Assembly: GCF_001612945.1 (NCBI RefSeq)
Contig: NZ_BDBK01000022.1
Coordinates: forward strand, 1-64,000
Length of the DNA stretch: 64,000 nt
Direction of reading: 5' to 3'
DNA from: Nocardia inohanensis NBRC 100128
GTDB lineage: Bacteria; Actinomycetota; Actinomycetes; Mycobacteriales; Mycobacteriaceae
Position numbers and translations under genes: made by a program. Below are positions 27,251 to 37,382 of this stretch, piece by piece (within the stretch, counting starts at the first letter, position 1; each line of letters begins with the position of its first letter). A model generated the notes under the pieces. The model was not told where the DNA came from. It made no database searches and was given only the letters and a program-made list of their open reading frames with translations.

Positions 27251-28378
27251 TCAGCTCGCGGCGGGATCGGGCGGGGCGTTCGGCCGGCGGCGTTCGACCG
27301 CCAGCGAATTGCGCTGTTCGAACTCCTTTTCCAGCTCGGTGTCCCCGGCCTGAGGCTTCCGGAACAGGAACAGGAAGACGATCCAGCCGACGATCGCCAC
27401 CATGATGAAGCTGACCAGCCGGTAGAGGAAGGCCGCCGCCACCGCCTGCGCGGCCGGCAGCCCGGCCACCGCGGTGAGCGAATAGATCAGCGTGGCATCC
27501 ACATAGACGATGCCGCCCGGCGCCAGCGGAATGGTGCCGACCGCCTTTCCGGCCGCGAACACCAGCATCAGCCCGGCCAGCCGCGGCTCCGCGCCGACCG
27601 CGTAACAGGCCGCGCCCAGGCAGGCCACATCCGCGAGCCGATGCACCAGCGCCCACAGCGTGACCCAGGCGCCGTCCCGCTTGCCCAGATCCACCGACTC
27701 CAGCTGGGCCAGCACCTCGCCGACCTTGTCCATGCCCGCCTCGGCGGGCCGGTGCCGAATCCGGTTGACCAGCCGCAGGATTCGGCGCAGCAGCCCCTCC
27801 ACCCCGCCGGGATGATTCGAGACGTAATTGCCCGCCCACACCAGCAGCGCCACCGCGCCCAGCGTCAGGATCACCTTGGTCGGCCCGATCCGGTCCCCGG
27901 CCAGCACCGCGCCGAACAGGCCCAGCAGCGCCAGCCCGGCCGCCGCCACCACCCCCGACATGACCAGCTGCCAGGACGCCACCAGCGGGCTCGCGCCCCA
28001 GCGCCGGGTCTGCCGATAGGTGAAGGCGGTGGAGAACACCTGCCCGGCGGGCAGCGTCAGGGCCATCCCGGTCGAGCCGTACACCACCGAAACCGATTTG
28101 CGCTGCGAGACATCCACGCCCCCGGCGTGCAGCAGCTGTTTCTGAATGCGGCCGTATCCGCTCATCGAAACCGCCTGCATCCAGATACAGGCGGCCACCC
28201 ATCCCCAATGGATTTCGGTCAGGTTCTTCCAGGAATCGGCCAGGCGCGGATACAGATATGCGCCTTCGGAAATCAGCAGCGCCGCGCCGAGCACCCATTT
28301 GGCCCACCAGAACCTGCTACGGCGCGAGTTATCAGTGGGCGGCGCGGGTTCGCCGTCCAGATCACCATGGGCCGTCAC
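27251..28378 (-). CDS. LPG-synthase-like / flippase-type membrane protein
   Basis: A 375-residue membrane protein with about eight TM segments, of the lysylphosphatidylglycerol synthase TM-region family (UPF0104). Family motifs include LPAGQVFSTAFTYRQ and IPLAPGGIVYVDATLI. There is no cytosolic aminoacyl-transferase domain, so it is not a full MprF; such stand-alone proteins are thought to move or modify lipids. The GTG at 28378 has TAGGCT 6 nt upstream (28390-28385). It lies next to the interrupted cyclase gene, on the same strand. Confidence 0.85.
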   Translation of the reverse strand: MTAHGDLDGEPAPPTDNSRRSRFWWAKWVLGAALLISEGAYLYPRLADSWKNLTEIHWGWVAACIWMQAVSMSGYGRIQKQLLHAGGVDVSQRKSVSVVYGSTGMALTLPAGQVFSTAFTYRQTRRWGASPLVASWQLVMSGVVAAAGLALLGLFGAVLAGDRIGPTKVILTLGAVALLVWAGNYVSNHPGGVEGLLRRILRLVNRIRHRPAEAGMDKVGEVLAQLESVDLGKRDGAWVTLWALVHRLADVACLGAACYAVGAEPRLAGLMLVFAAGKAVGTIPLAPGGIVYVDATLIYSLTAVAGLPAAQAVAAAFLYRLVSFIMVAIVGWIVFLFLFRKPQAGDTELEKEFEQRNSLAVERRRPNAPPDPAAS

Positions 28379-28382
28379 GTCG

Positions 28383-29933
28383 TCAGCCTAACGAACTGGC
28401 CGCCGCCTCGTCTGCACCCGACTCCTCGGGGGATTCCTTCGGCCAGGCCAAGCGGGTTTTACGGCGGCGACCACGCAGTTGTACCTCGTCGCCGGTGCGC
28501 CAATGGCGTTGTTCGGACTCGTCGGCGAAATACAGCGCGCTGCTGGAGGCCAGCACCCGGCCCGGCTGTTCCTTCGCCAGTTCGGTCAATCGTTACGCCT
28601 CGTTCACCGGATCGCCGATCACGGTGTACTCGAAACGATTCGCGGCGCCGATATTGCCCGCCACCGCCAGCCCCGCCGAGACGCCCATTCCGATATCCAG
28701 CCCAGGCACCTCCTTGAGGGCTTCGCGCAGCTCACGGGCGGCGGACAGGGCCGCGGTCGGCGCGTCCGGGCGATCCAGTGGCGCGCCGAAGATGGCCAAT
28801 GCGGCATCGCCCATGAATTTGTTGATCAATCCGTGGTGCCGGTCGATGACATCCACCACGACGCGAAAGAACTCATTGAGCAGACTGACCACTTCGGTCG
28901 GCGGGCGTTCCGCGGCGGTGGCCGTCGAACCGACCATATCCACGAACAACACCGCCACGAACCGGGTTTCACCACCGAGTTCGGTGCCGTATTCCAAAGC
29001 CCGGCGCGCCACCTCCTCGCCGACATGCTGACCGAACAATTCCTGGAGTTCGCGACGCTTGGCCGCTTCGCCCATCATTCGGTTGAAGCCAACTTGCAGC
29101 AGCCCTATTTCGGAACCGTCGAAAACCTCCACCTGCACATCCCGCGCGCCCTCCTGCACACGATCGATGGCCTGGCTGAGCTGGCGCACCGGATCGGAAA
29201 TACTCGACGCGGTCAGCATGGAAAGCGCCAGCGCCTGCATGATGACGACGCCGCACAACAACAGAATCGAGACCGCCAGCGACTGCGCGGAGAACTGCAC
29301 GCGCGCGGAAATCTGGGTGACGCACAACAGCACGATGGCGATCACGGGGGCGAAGGTGCCCATGCCCCAGGTCATCGCCATCCGGGTGCCGACGCCCGGG
29401 GTCAGGGTGTGATCGAAGGCGCCGACCGTGAGCGCCTCGGCGGCGACCGGGCGCAGAATCCGCTCGCCCAGCATGTAGGTGAAGCCGAAAACGATGGTGG
29501 CGGCCATACATTCGGTCACGATCACCGCCGCCGCCAGCTCGGGGGTGCGCACGATGATCAGCGAGGCCAGCACGCTGCCGCCCAGAATCCACAGCACCAG
29601 GTGCACGATCGACTGCCGCAGCGGGGCGTGCAGCGCGGCCATCTGCTCCTGGCGGCTGGGCGGGCCGCCGCGCAACTGCCAGCGCATCACCGGGCGCAGC
29701 ATCAGGGCCGACGCGGTCAGGCTCAGCAGGCCGGCCACGATGAAGGTGATGCCGGGAATCAGCAGCCCGGTCTGCTGCGTCGCGCTGGTCTGGCCCTCCG
29801 GAACCGGCAGGCCGTACTGGATGAAAGCCCACACCAGGACAGCACCGAACGCGTTGGCCGCGAGCATCGAAGCGAGGTACAGCGGCCAGCGGGTTCGCAT
29901 GGTCTGTTTGACCGCTTCCAAGGGCGCTGACAC
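28383..29933 (-). pseudogene. Adenylate cyclase with in-frame stop codon
   Basis: A class III adenylate cyclase of the six-TM, HAMP, cyclase type (like M. tuberculosis Rv1318c-Rv1320c and Rv3645). TM segments span about residues 20-250, HAMP about 250-305, and the cyclase domain follows: metal Asp in VLFVDMVGST, adenine-specifying Lys in INKFMGDAAL, and TVIGDPVNEA. After VNEA a TAA (28593-28595) interrupts the frame. The next codons read RLTELAKEQPGRVLASS and continue for about 70 residues, exactly as in intact relatives (VNEAARLTEL). The stop thus falls between the catalytic Asn and the transition-state Arg. The upstream part has 446 codons. The start is GTG 29933, with TAGATT 7 nt upstream (leaderless). 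It may be a pseudogene, a readthrough gene or a sequencing error. Confidence 0.8.
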
Positions 29934-30149
29934 GCCCACCAATCTAGCTCCCCCGCCGCTGCGGGACATCCGCGCGCAACCGGGAACCGGTCACCGGCGC
30001 GCACCCGTGCCCGCGCTTGGGCGCCAACCCGATTCGGGGCATCCCCGGCGAGTCACCGCGGACCTCGCGAGATCGGCTACCGGCTCCGGCAAACGACCTG
30101 CGCACCGAGCGCGGCGAAAAGCCGGGTTTCGCACAGTAGGCTCGGGCTC

Positions 30150-31508
30150 GTGAGCGAGGACGCGGGGGCTTTATCAACCGGCAAGCCGAACGAGAAAGGG
30201 CGCCCGGACTCCGACTCCGTGCATCCGCTCGTCCGCAAGTCCGCCGAGTGGTCGTGGCGGCTGCTGCTGATCCTCGCCGCGGTACTGGCCGTCGCCTATC
30301 TGGCGCAGCGCCTGTCCACCGTCACCATTCCGCTCTCCATCGCGCTGCTCGGCGCGGCCTTGCTGGCGCCGCTGGTGGATCTCATGCAACGGCTGGGCGT
30401 GCCGCGCTCGATCGGGGTGTTCGTGGCCCTGATGGGGTCGCTCGGGCTGCTCGCCGGGGTGATGACCTTCGTGGTCGAACAGTTCGTCACCGGTGTGCCG
30501 CAGCTGTCGGACGAGTTCAAGACCTCGGTGCATCAGGTGCAGGACTGGCTGATCAACGGGCCGCTGCACATGAGCAACGAGCAGATTCGCAATGCGGGCG
30601 ACACCATCGTCAAGACCATCGAGAACAACCAGGACACGCTGACCAGCGGAGCGCTCACCACCGCCACGGTGATCGGCGAATTCCTGACCGGGACGTTCCT
30701 GACGCTGTTCATCCTGATCTTCTTCCTCTACGGCGGGGATCAGATCTGGGCGTTCATCACCAACATCATTCCCAGCGCGCAGCGCGAAAAGGTGCGCACC
30801 GCCGGGAAACTTGGCTTCGGGACGCTGACGGGATTCGTGCGGGCCACCGTCATGGTGGCGGCGGTGGATGCCATCGGCATCGGCGCGGGGCTGGCCATTC
30901 TCAATGTGCCGCTGGCGCTTCCGCTGGCCTCGCTGGTGTTCATCGGCGCGTTCATCCCGATCATCGGCTCGTTCATCGCGGGCTCGGTGGCGGTGTTCAT
31001 CGCCCTCATGACCAAGGGCCTGGTCACGGCGCTGATCGTGCTGGGCATCACGGTGGCGATCATGCAGCTGGAAGGTCATGTGCTGCAACCGCTGCTGCTC
31101 GGGCGGGCGGTGCGAATCCATCCGCTGGCGGTGGTGCTGGCGATCACCGCCGGGGTGGTGCTCGCGGGTATCGCCGGCGGTCTGCTCGCGGTGCCGTTCG
31201 TGGCGGTGCTCAATACCGCCATCCGGTCGCTGCTGGCCGATTCGCCGGACGAGCTGTACCAGGACCTGCACACCGGGGATCCGCATCAGCCCATGTTCAG
31301 CGCGGAACCCGACGACGACCCGGACCCGGCGCGCTATCAGGTGCCGGTGCCCGCCGCGGCCAGCGGCAAGGTCACCGAGGTCGGAAGTACCGCCGCGGCA
31401 AGGAAATACGTCACCGACGGCAAGCCCGCCGCGACCGGCGGCACCGAGCCGGAGGATGCCGCCGCGACCCCTCCCGTGGCGGGCGACGCCGGTGACGACG
31501 AGGACTGA
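30150..31508 (+). CDS. AI-2E/PerM family transporter
   Basis: A 452-residue membrane protein of the AI-2E transporter family. About eight TM segments occupy residues 25-360, including the family loop IGAFIPIIGSFIAGS and QLEGHVLQPLLLGRAV. The C-terminal 90 residues are a disordered acidic/Ala tail. Its homologue in M. tuberculosis (Rv0205) sits beside mmpL3; here it is about 6 kb from it. Members act as ion/proton antiporters or small-molecule exporters, and true AI-2 transport is not implied. The GTG at 30150 has TAGGCT 7 nt upstream. The stop overlaps the kinase gene start by 17 bp. Confidence 0.88.
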   Translation: MSEDAGALSTGKPNEKGRPDSDSVHPLVRKSAEWSWRLLLILAAVLAVAYLAQRLSTVTIPLSIALLGAALLAPLVDLMQRLGVPRSIGVFVALMGSLGLLAGVMTFVVEQFVTGVPQLSDEFKTSVHQVQDWLINGPLHMSNEQIRNAGDTIVKTIENNQDTLTSGALTTATVIGEFLTGTFLTLFILIFFLYGGDQIWAFITNIIPSAQREKVRTAGKLGFGTLTGFVRATVMVAAVDAIGIGAGLAILNVPLALPLASLVFIGAFIPIIGSFIAGSVAVFIALMTKGLVTALIVLGITVAIMQLEGHVLQPLLLGRAVRIHPLAVVLAITAGVVLAGIAGGLLAVPFVAVLNTAIRSLLADSPDELYQDLHTGDPHQPMFSAEPDDDPDPARYQVPVPAAASGKVTEVGSTAAARKYVTDGKPAATGGTEPEDAAATPPVAGDAGDDED

Positions 31509-32676
31509 ACCCGACTCCGACGATGCCGCCACGGCCCCGCTGTGGCGGGCGGCCCAGGCATTCCGGCTGGTCACGCTGATCTATGCGATCGGGCAGCAGT
31601 TCGCTTCGGTATCGCACTACAGCAATCAGCGGCTCAGCTGGGTGTTCATCGCGCTGATGGCCGTGTGGTCGGGGGCTTCGGCACTGTTGTTGTCGCAGTG
31701 GCGGATTCGCCATCTGAAGCGGGTGCGGACCATCGTGGTGCTCGGCGACCATCTCGTCGTCATCCTGCTGGTCTTCGCCACCCGGCTGGTCTCGGAGTAC
31801 GACTGGTACCACGGGCACCAGACCCTGCCCACCACGCTCTGGGCCGCGAACGCCGTCATGTCGGCGGCCATTCTGTGGGGGCCGTTCGGCGGCGTCAGCT
31901 CCGGAATACTCATCGCCGCGGCGATTCTCACCGCGCGCTCGCAATGGGGCTTCGACGTCTGGCGCGATGCCACCGTACCGGTGCTGGTCTCGGTCGGCCT
32001 GGCCATCGGGCTCGCGGCCAATACCGCCCGGCGAGCCCAGGAGCAGCTGCAACGCGCGGTGCGGCTGACCGCCGCCGCCGAGGAGCGGGAACGGCTGGCC
32101 CGCGAGGTGCACGACGGGGTGCTTCAGGTGCTGAGCTATATCAAGCGGCGCGGCGGTGAAATAGGCGGTCCGACAGAGGAACTCGCACAGCGCGCGGGGG
32201 AGCAGGAGGTGGCGCTGCGGGTGCTCATCTCCGAACAGGGCGGGCGGGCCGAGACCGGCGGCGCGGAAGAGGATCTGCGGCCGCTGCTGACCGCGCAGGC
32301 CACGCCCTCGGTGTTCGTCTCCACGCCCGGCGAACCGGTTCCGCTGGGGCGCTGGGCGGCACGCGAGGCCGCGGCGGCGGTCGCGGCCGCGCTCGCCAAT
32401 GTGGTCCAGCACGCCGGACCGGGCGCGAAAGCCTATGTGCTGCTGGAGGATACCGGCGACGAGCTGATCATCAGCATTCGTGACGACGGCCCGGGGATTC
32501 GCCCGGGCCGGCTCGCCGAAGCCGAAACCCAAGGGCGGATGGGGGTTTCGCGCTCCATCGTCGGGCGCATCGCCGCTATCGGGGGAGCGGCGGCGCTGCT
32601 CTTCGAAGCCGAGGCCGCCGGGGACGACGAGGAGAGCTCCGGGGCCGAATGGGAATTCCGCATCCCGCGCACCTGA
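31492..32676 (+). CDS. MacS-family sensor histidine kinase
   Basis: A 394-residue NarL/DesK-type kinase. About five TM segments (residues 20-180) are followed by a HisKA_3 dimerisation domain with the phosphoacceptor His in LAREVHDGVLQVLSYI, and an ATPase domain (NVVQHAG, DDGPGIRPG, GRMGVSRS). The MacS family is named for actinobacterial kinases of this layout; the signal is unknown. The GTG at 31492 overlaps the AI-2E transporter gene, so they are co-expressed. It is followed by its response regulator. Confidence 0.9.
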   Translation: MTTRTEPDSDDAATAPLWRAAQAFRLVTLIYAIGQQFASVSHYSNQRLSWVFIALMAVWSGASALLLSQWRIRHLKRVRTIVVLGDHLVVILLVFATRLVSEYDWYHGHQTLPTTLWAANAVMSAAILWGPFGGVSSGILIAAAILTARSQWGFDVWRDATVPVLVSVGLAIGLAANTARRAQEQLQRAVRLTAAAEERERLAREVHDGVLQVLSYIKRRGGEIGGPTEELAQRAGEQEVALRVLISEQGGRAETGGAEEDLRPLLTAQATPSVFVSTPGEPVPLGRWAAREAAAAVAAALANVVQHAGPGAKAYVLLEDTGDELIISIRDDGPGIRPGRLAEAETQGRMGVSRSIVGRIAAIGGAAALLFEAEAAGDDEESSGAEWEFRIPRT

Positions 32677-32732
32677 CCCGGGATGCCCGCCGGGTGCGGG
32701 GCGACAATATGAGACGACGGCTGGAGGTGCTG

Positions 32733-33395
32733 ATGTCCGAGACGGACGAGCGGATTTCGATCATGGTGGTCGACGACCATCCGATCTGGCGTGAAGGCGT
32801 GGCCCGGGACCTGGCCGAACAGGGCTTCGACGTGGTCGCCACGGCGGACGGGGTGGCCGCGGCCGGGCGGCGCGCGGCCGCGGTGCAGCCCGCCGTCGTG
32901 CTGATGGATATGCAGTTGCCCGACGGCAACGGGGCCGACGCCACCGCCGAAGTGCTGCGGGTCTCCCCGCGCAGCCGGGTACTGGTGCTGTCCGCCTCCG
33001 CCGAACGCGACGATGTGCTGGACGCCATCAAGGCCGGGGCCATCGGATATCTGGTGAAGAGCGCCTCGGCCACCGAACTCGTGGACGCCGTGCGCGCCAC
33101 CGCCGCCGGGCAGGCCGTGTTCACGCCCGGACTGGCGGGGCTGGTGCTCGGGGAATACCGGCGCATCGCCAGCGCCCCGCCCGAACGCGACGAACCGCAT
33201 CGGCCGGCGCTCACCGAGCGCGAGACCGAGGTGCTGCGCATGGTGGCGAAAGGGTTGTCCGCCAAGCAGATCGCGACCCGCATGAGCCTGAGTCATCGCA
33301 CCGTGGAGAACCATGTGCAATCCACGCTGCGCAAACTCCAGCTCGGCAATCGCGTCGAATTGACCCGCTACGCCATCGAACAGGGGCTCGAGTAG
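32733..33395 (+). CDS. LuxR-family response regulator
   Basis: A 220-residue NarL-type regulator. The receiver domain has DDHP near the N-terminus and the phosphoacceptor Asp in VVLMDMQLPDGNG; the C-terminal LuxR HTH is LTERETEVLRMVAKGLSAKQIA, extending through SLSHRTVENHVQ. ATG 32733 is chosen because GGAGG (32723-32727) lies 5 nt upstream; an in-frame ATG at 32709 lacks this. It pairs with the kinase 56 bp upstream. Confidence 0.92.
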   Translation: MSETDERISIMVVDDHPIWREGVARDLAEQGFDVVATADGVAAAGRRAAAVQPAVVLMDMQLPDGNGADATAEVLRVSPRSRVLVLSASAERDDVLDAIKAGAIGYLVKSASATELVDAVRATAAGQAVFTPGLAGLVLGEYRRIASAPPERDEPHRPALTERETEVLRMVAKGLSAKQIATRMSLSHRTVENHVQSTLRKLQLGNRVELTRYAIEQGLE

Positions 33396-33457
33396 GGGCC
33401 GGAGTTCAGGGATTGCCCTGATGCGAATCCGGTCCGCCGCTCGCTAACCTCGAAAGC

Positions 33458-34129
33458 ATGGGAGGTCCTGAATCTGTTTCCGGCCTCGAGACCGGCGCCG
33501 CCGTTATCGGCGACCGCGATCTACGGGTATCGGATGTCGAACGCGAACACGTCGGACGGTTACTACAGCGTGCGGTCGGGCTGGGCATGCTGTCGCTGGG
33601 AGAATTCACCGAACGCATGGACACCGCATTGGCGGCCAAGACCCGCGGCGAGCTCAATGCCGTACTGGTCGACCTGCCCGGCGTCCGGCTAATCGGCCAG
33701 CCCGCCGCCGGGCCGCCGCGGTTCGTGCCCTCGCAGCGGGTAGCGCCGGTAGCCGCATCGTCGAATGTGGTCCGCGCCTTCCTGTCCGGCGTCGAACGCA
33801 AAGGCCCCTGGCAGGTGCCGCCGGTCTTGCAGCTCGAGAACACACTCTCGGGCGTGACCCTGGACTTCACCCAGGCCATCATGTCCACCCAGGTGGTCGA
33901 GATCCGGGTCGACAGCAACCTCAGCTCCCTCACCCTGGTGGTGCCGGCCGAGGCCACCGTGGACCTGAACAATCTGAACCTGATCGGATCGAGCATCAAC
34001 AACAAGGTGCGCACCGGTCCGCCGATCGGGCCGCTGCACCTGGTCGTGCACGGGCAGCTGCGCTTCGGCTCGGTCACCGCCAAGCACCCCTTCGGCACCC
34101 ACTGGAAGCGCTTCCTCAACGGAGCGTGA
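33458..34129 (+). CDS. DUF1707 SHOCT-like protein
   Basis: A 223-residue protein with an N-terminal DUF1707 domain (IGDRDLRVSDVEREHVGRLL, then GRLS-type MLSLGEFTERMDTAL), followed by a predicted beta-rich C-terminal region without TM segments. DUF1707 proteins are common in actinobacteria and often lie next to signalling genes; their role is unknown. ATG 33458 has TAACCT (33445-33450) 7 nt upstream, so it is probably leaderless and separate from the two-component operon. Confidence 0.85.
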   Translation: MGGPESVSGLETGAAVIGDRDLRVSDVEREHVGRLLQRAVGLGMLSLGEFTERMDTALAAKTRGELNAVLVDLPGVRLIGQPAAGPPRFVPSQRVAPVAASSNVVRAFLSGVERKGPWQVPPVLQLENTLSGVTLDFTQAIMSTQVVEIRVDSNLSSLTLVVPAEATVDLNNLNLIGSSINNKVRTGPPIGPLHLVVHGQLRFGSVTAKHPFGTHWKRFLNGA

Positions 34130-34246
34130 CCGGACACCGCCGGTAATCGCTTGCCGCGCTTGTGAACTCGGTCGCATCGGGTGGGTAGCAGATCTCACGT
34201 GAATCGGCTACCGCGACACCGGGTCCGGCCAGGTATCGTCACGCTC

Positions 34247-35068
34247 ATGGTGGAGGACCTCACGGCAAGCTCGATTCCGGCACCCTGGCACCGGACCGGG
34301 CAGGGCGAGCCGCTGTTGCTCCTGCACGGCGTGGTTCTCACCTGGCAGTCCTGGCTCCCGGTACTCGACGACCTGGCCACCGATCACGACATCCTCGCCG
34401 CCACCCTCCCCGGGCACTGGGGCGGCCCCGCCCCGCAACACCCCGCCACCGTCTCCTCCCTGGCCGACTACGTCGAGACACTGCTGGACGAAACCGGTTG
34501 GGACACAGCCCATATCGCGGGTAACTCGCTGGGCGGCTGGCTCGCCCTCGAACTGGCCGCGCGCGGCCGTGCCCGCTCCGTCACCGCCGTCGCCCCCGCC
34601 GGCCTCTGGGCCGACCCCACCTCCGCGGCCGCCCTCATCCGCCGCTTCCGCGCCCTCGGCCCGCTGGTCGGCATCGACAGCGCCCGCCCCTCGGCCATGC
34701 CGTCCATGATCCGCAGCCTGCTGCTTCCGCTACTGGCTCATCGCCCGGCCACCGTCGACCATCGCCTGGCCAAACTCATGGCCGCCGCCGCCACCAACTG
34801 CCTGATCATCGACGACCTGGCTCACGACCCCGGCCTCCCCGCCGGCTTCACCGCCCTCGACTCCCTCTCCATCCCGGTCACCATCCTCATGCCCGAATAC
34901 GACCGAGTCCTCCCGCCCCACCTCTACGCCCCGCTCACCACCACCCCCACCCGCGAGGTCCACCACCTCGACGGCGTCGGCCACGTCCCGATGCTCGAAA
35001 CCCCCGACCGCGTCACCGCCGCCATCCGCTCCACCATCGCCCGCGCCGCGGCCGCCCGATCCGCCTGA
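34247..35068 (+). CDS. Alpha/beta hydrolase
   Basis: A 273-residue alpha/beta hydrolase. The oxyanion region is LLLLHGVVLTWQSW, the nucleophile elbow is GNSLGGW, and the acid and base are probably the D in EYDR and the H in GVGHVPML. No signal peptide is seen, so it is cytosolic. The substrate is unknown. ATG 34247 has TATCGT (34234-34239) 7 nt upstream (leaderless). Confidence 0.88.
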   Translation: MVEDLTASSIPAPWHRTGQGEPLLLLHGVVLTWQSWLPVLDDLATDHDILAATLPGHWGGPAPQHPATVSSLADYVETLLDETGWDTAHIAGNSLGGWLALELAARGRARSVTAVAPAGLWADPTSAAALIRRFRALGPLVGIDSARPSAMPSMIRSLLLPLLAHRPATVDHRLAKLMAAAATNCLIIDDLAHDPGLPAGFTALDSLSIPVTILMPEYDRVLPPHLYAPLTTTPTREVHHLDGVGHVPMLETPDRVTAAIRSTIARAAAARSA

Positions 35069-35155
35069 ACGCGGGCCTACCTGCTCGATTCAGGTAGGAA
35101 TCGACCACCACCCGGGTGTTTCTACTCATCCCCCCGCCCATCCCCGGCGGACAGG

Positions 35156-37312
35156 ATGACCAGCATGAATACCGCCCTCGATCCCCGCTTGATCGCACGG
35201 CTGTCGACCGAATTCACGTCGCTCAGCCAGACCATGAGCGTGCTCGGCCGTGATCTCGATGTACTGCGCGATCAGGTCGTAGCCGAAAACACCCGCCACG
35301 CCGCCCCGCCCGCTCCCGTTCCGGAGGCGGGCGGTTCGGCGCGCCCGGCAGCCTGGACGCCTTTCGCCGCGGGCCCGGCCGGACCGGCCCAGCCGGGAGC
35401 AACGCCGACCGGCTCGATTCCACCCGTCGGCACATCCGCCGGTACCGGACATTCCGGTGCGATGCCTGCCGGTGCGCAGCCGGGAAACTCGGCGGGACCG
35501 GTGCCGCCGGCCGGGGGCGGGTGGGGCGGGCCTGCTGCGACGCCGGTTGCGGGTCGGCCGCAGCCTGCCGGATGGATGCCTACTCCCCCGCCGGGGGCCT
35601 GGATGCCGGGAGTGGGGGTGGATCCCCGCTATCGGGTGAATGCTGGTGTGACCGGCGTGAATACGATGAATTACGGTGCTGTGCCGCCGGTTTCGGCTCG
35701 GCGAAAGGTGCCGGGGCGGACGCCGTGGTGGCAGCGGGAGGGCGTGATCAGCCGACTGCTGGCGGTGGCCGGGGTGGGGGTCACGTTGATCGGTGTGGTG
35801 ATGCTGCTGGTGCTGGCGGCCCAGGCGGGGTTCTTCGGGCCGGTGCCGAGAGTGCTTGCCGGAGCGGCCTTCTCGGGGGCGCTGGTGGCTGTCGCCGCGC
35901 GGGTGCACGGGCGGGCCGGGGGGCAGGTGGGGGCGATTGCGCTGGCGGCTACGGGTATCGCTGGGGGATACCTCGATGTCGTCGCGGTCACCGCGTTCTA
36001 TGGCTGGCTGAATCCTGTTGTGGGGTATGCAGTTGCGCTGGGAATCGCGGCCGGTGGGGTGGCGCTGGCGTTGCAGTGGCGGTCGCAGGCTCTGGCGGTG
36101 CTGGTGATGCTCGGGGCGGCATTGCTATCGCCGGCGGTCACCACCGAGATGGCGTTGCTCGCTTTCCTGATCGTGCTTCAGATTGCCGCTCTCCCTGTGC
36201 AATTGGTGCGTGATTGGCCGTACTTGCATATCGTCCGCACTGTTCCGGCCGCCTTGGCCACCTTCGTCGCGGTCGTCTTCACCGCTCTGGATGCTTCGAC
36301 CGCGACCGAACGCAACCAGGTGCTGGCCGCTGCGATCGCGGTGGCCGCGGTCGGTTTGATCGGCGCCGTGCTGGTGGTACGGCGTCGGCCGGGCGACCGC
36401 ACCGTGAGCCTCACCTTCGGTGCGGCGACCGTGCCGCTGCTGGCCGCGCCCACGCTGTTCCAGACGCACACCGGTGCGCTCGTTTCGGGTGGGTTCGCGG
36501 TGGTGCTGCTCACCGTCGCCGCGCTGCCCTGGGTGCCGAAACTTGCTGGGCTGGTGCGGATTCCGGCCCATCTGGCGGCGGTGTCGGTGGTCGCGGGGGC
36601 TTGCGCGCTGCTGGAAGCCTGCCTCGGTGTCACCACCGTGCAGACCTTGCCGATCGCCTTGTTCCTGGTCGCCATCGCATTCCTGGCGGTCGGCGGGCAG
36701 CAGCGCTCGCGGGTGGCCGCGGGCCTCGGCGCGGCGTTCACCGTGCTCGGCGGCATGGTTTTCCTGAACAATGCCACCCCGGCCATGCTCGCCGAGAAGG
36801 TGAATGCGCGCGCGGACCTGGGCATTTCGACCGCTCTCTCGGCGATCGCCGCCCTGTCGGCACTGGCCACCGCCTTCTGGTGCGCCCGCCGTCTGGGGCT
36901 GGCGAACAGGGAATCCGATATCGTCGCGATCTCTGTGGTCGGCGGCGTGGCCGGGCTGTACGCCGTTACGACGCTGTCGGTCTCGCTCGGTGTCGCCACC
37001 GGCAATCCGGACGGCTTCCTGGCGGGACACGGCATCGCCACCGTCGCCTGGATGGTCACGGCCACCACCGCGTTGCTCTACGGTCTGCGCCGGCTCTCCC
37101 GAACCCCGCAGTCCGCCAAGGCATCCCTGGCCGCCGGTCTGCTGCTCACGGCCGCCGCGCTGGCCAAGCTCTTCCTGTTCGACCTGGCCACCCTCGACGG
37201 GCTGGTCCGGGCCGCGGCCTTCCTGGTCGTCGGCGTGCTGCTGCTGGTGGCCGGTACCCGCTACGCGCGGGCCTTCGCCGAAGCCGCCGACCCGCAGGCG
37301 TCTTCGCACTGA
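35156..37312 (+). CDS. DUF2339 multi-TM membrane protein
   Basis: A 718-residue protein. The first 180 residues are soluble: a short coiled-coil-like start (LSTEFTSLSQTMSVLGRDLD), then a Pro/Gly/Ala-rich linker. The rest is about 18 TM segments. This is the layout of the DUF2339 family, whose function is not known. ATG 35165 is an equally good start. It converges on mmpL3 with a shared hairpin between. Confidence 0.82.
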   Translation: MTSMNTALDPRLIARLSTEFTSLSQTMSVLGRDLDVLRDQVVAENTRHAAPPAPVPEAGGSARPAAWTPFAAGPAGPAQPGATPTGSIPPVGTSAGTGHSGAMPAGAQPGNSAGPVPPAGGGWGGPAATPVAGRPQPAGWMPTPPPGAWMPGVGVDPRYRVNAGVTGVNTMNYGAVPPVSARRKVPGRTPWWQREGVISRLLAVAGVGVTLIGVVMLLVLAAQAGFFGPVPRVLAGAAFSGALVAVAARVHGRAGGQVGAIALAATGIAGGYLDVVAVTAFYGWLNPVVGYAVALGIAAGGVALALQWRSQALAVLVMLGAALLSPAVTTEMALLAFLIVLQIAALPVQLVRDWPYLHIVRTVPAALATFVAVVFTALDASTATERNQVLAAAIAVAAVGLIGAVLVVRRRPGDRTVSLTFGAATVPLLAAPTLFQTHTGALVSGGFAVVLLTVAALPWVPKLAGLVRIPAHLAAVSVVAGACALLEACLGVTTVQTLPIALFLVAIAFLAVGGQQRSRVAAGLGAAFTVLGGMVFLNNATPAMLAEKVNARADLGISTALSAIAALSALATAFWCARRLGLANRESDIVAISVVGGVAGLYAVTTLSVSLGVATGNPDGFLAGHGIATVAWMVTATTALLYGLRRLSRTPQSAKASLAAGLLLTAAALAKLFLFDLATLDGLVRAAAFLVVGVLLLVAGTRYARAFAEAADPQASSH

Positions 37313-37326
37313 CCGGCATCGGCAAA

Positions 37327-37363
37327 CGAAAGACCCGGCTGGAGATTCCAGCCGGGTCTTTCG
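37327..37363. terminator. Bidirectional terminator
   Basis: A 17-bp perfect stem (37327-37343 with 37347-37363) with a 3-nt loop and short A/T flanks lies between the convergent DUF2339 and mmpL3 genes. Confidence 0.8.
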
Positions 37364-37382
37364 CGTGTGATTCGGACGAGGC

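Noticed and set aside
28383..28589. Independent 68-residue gene
   Set aside because: It is in frame with and continues the adenylate cyclase after a TAA; the apparent start is an internal TTG.
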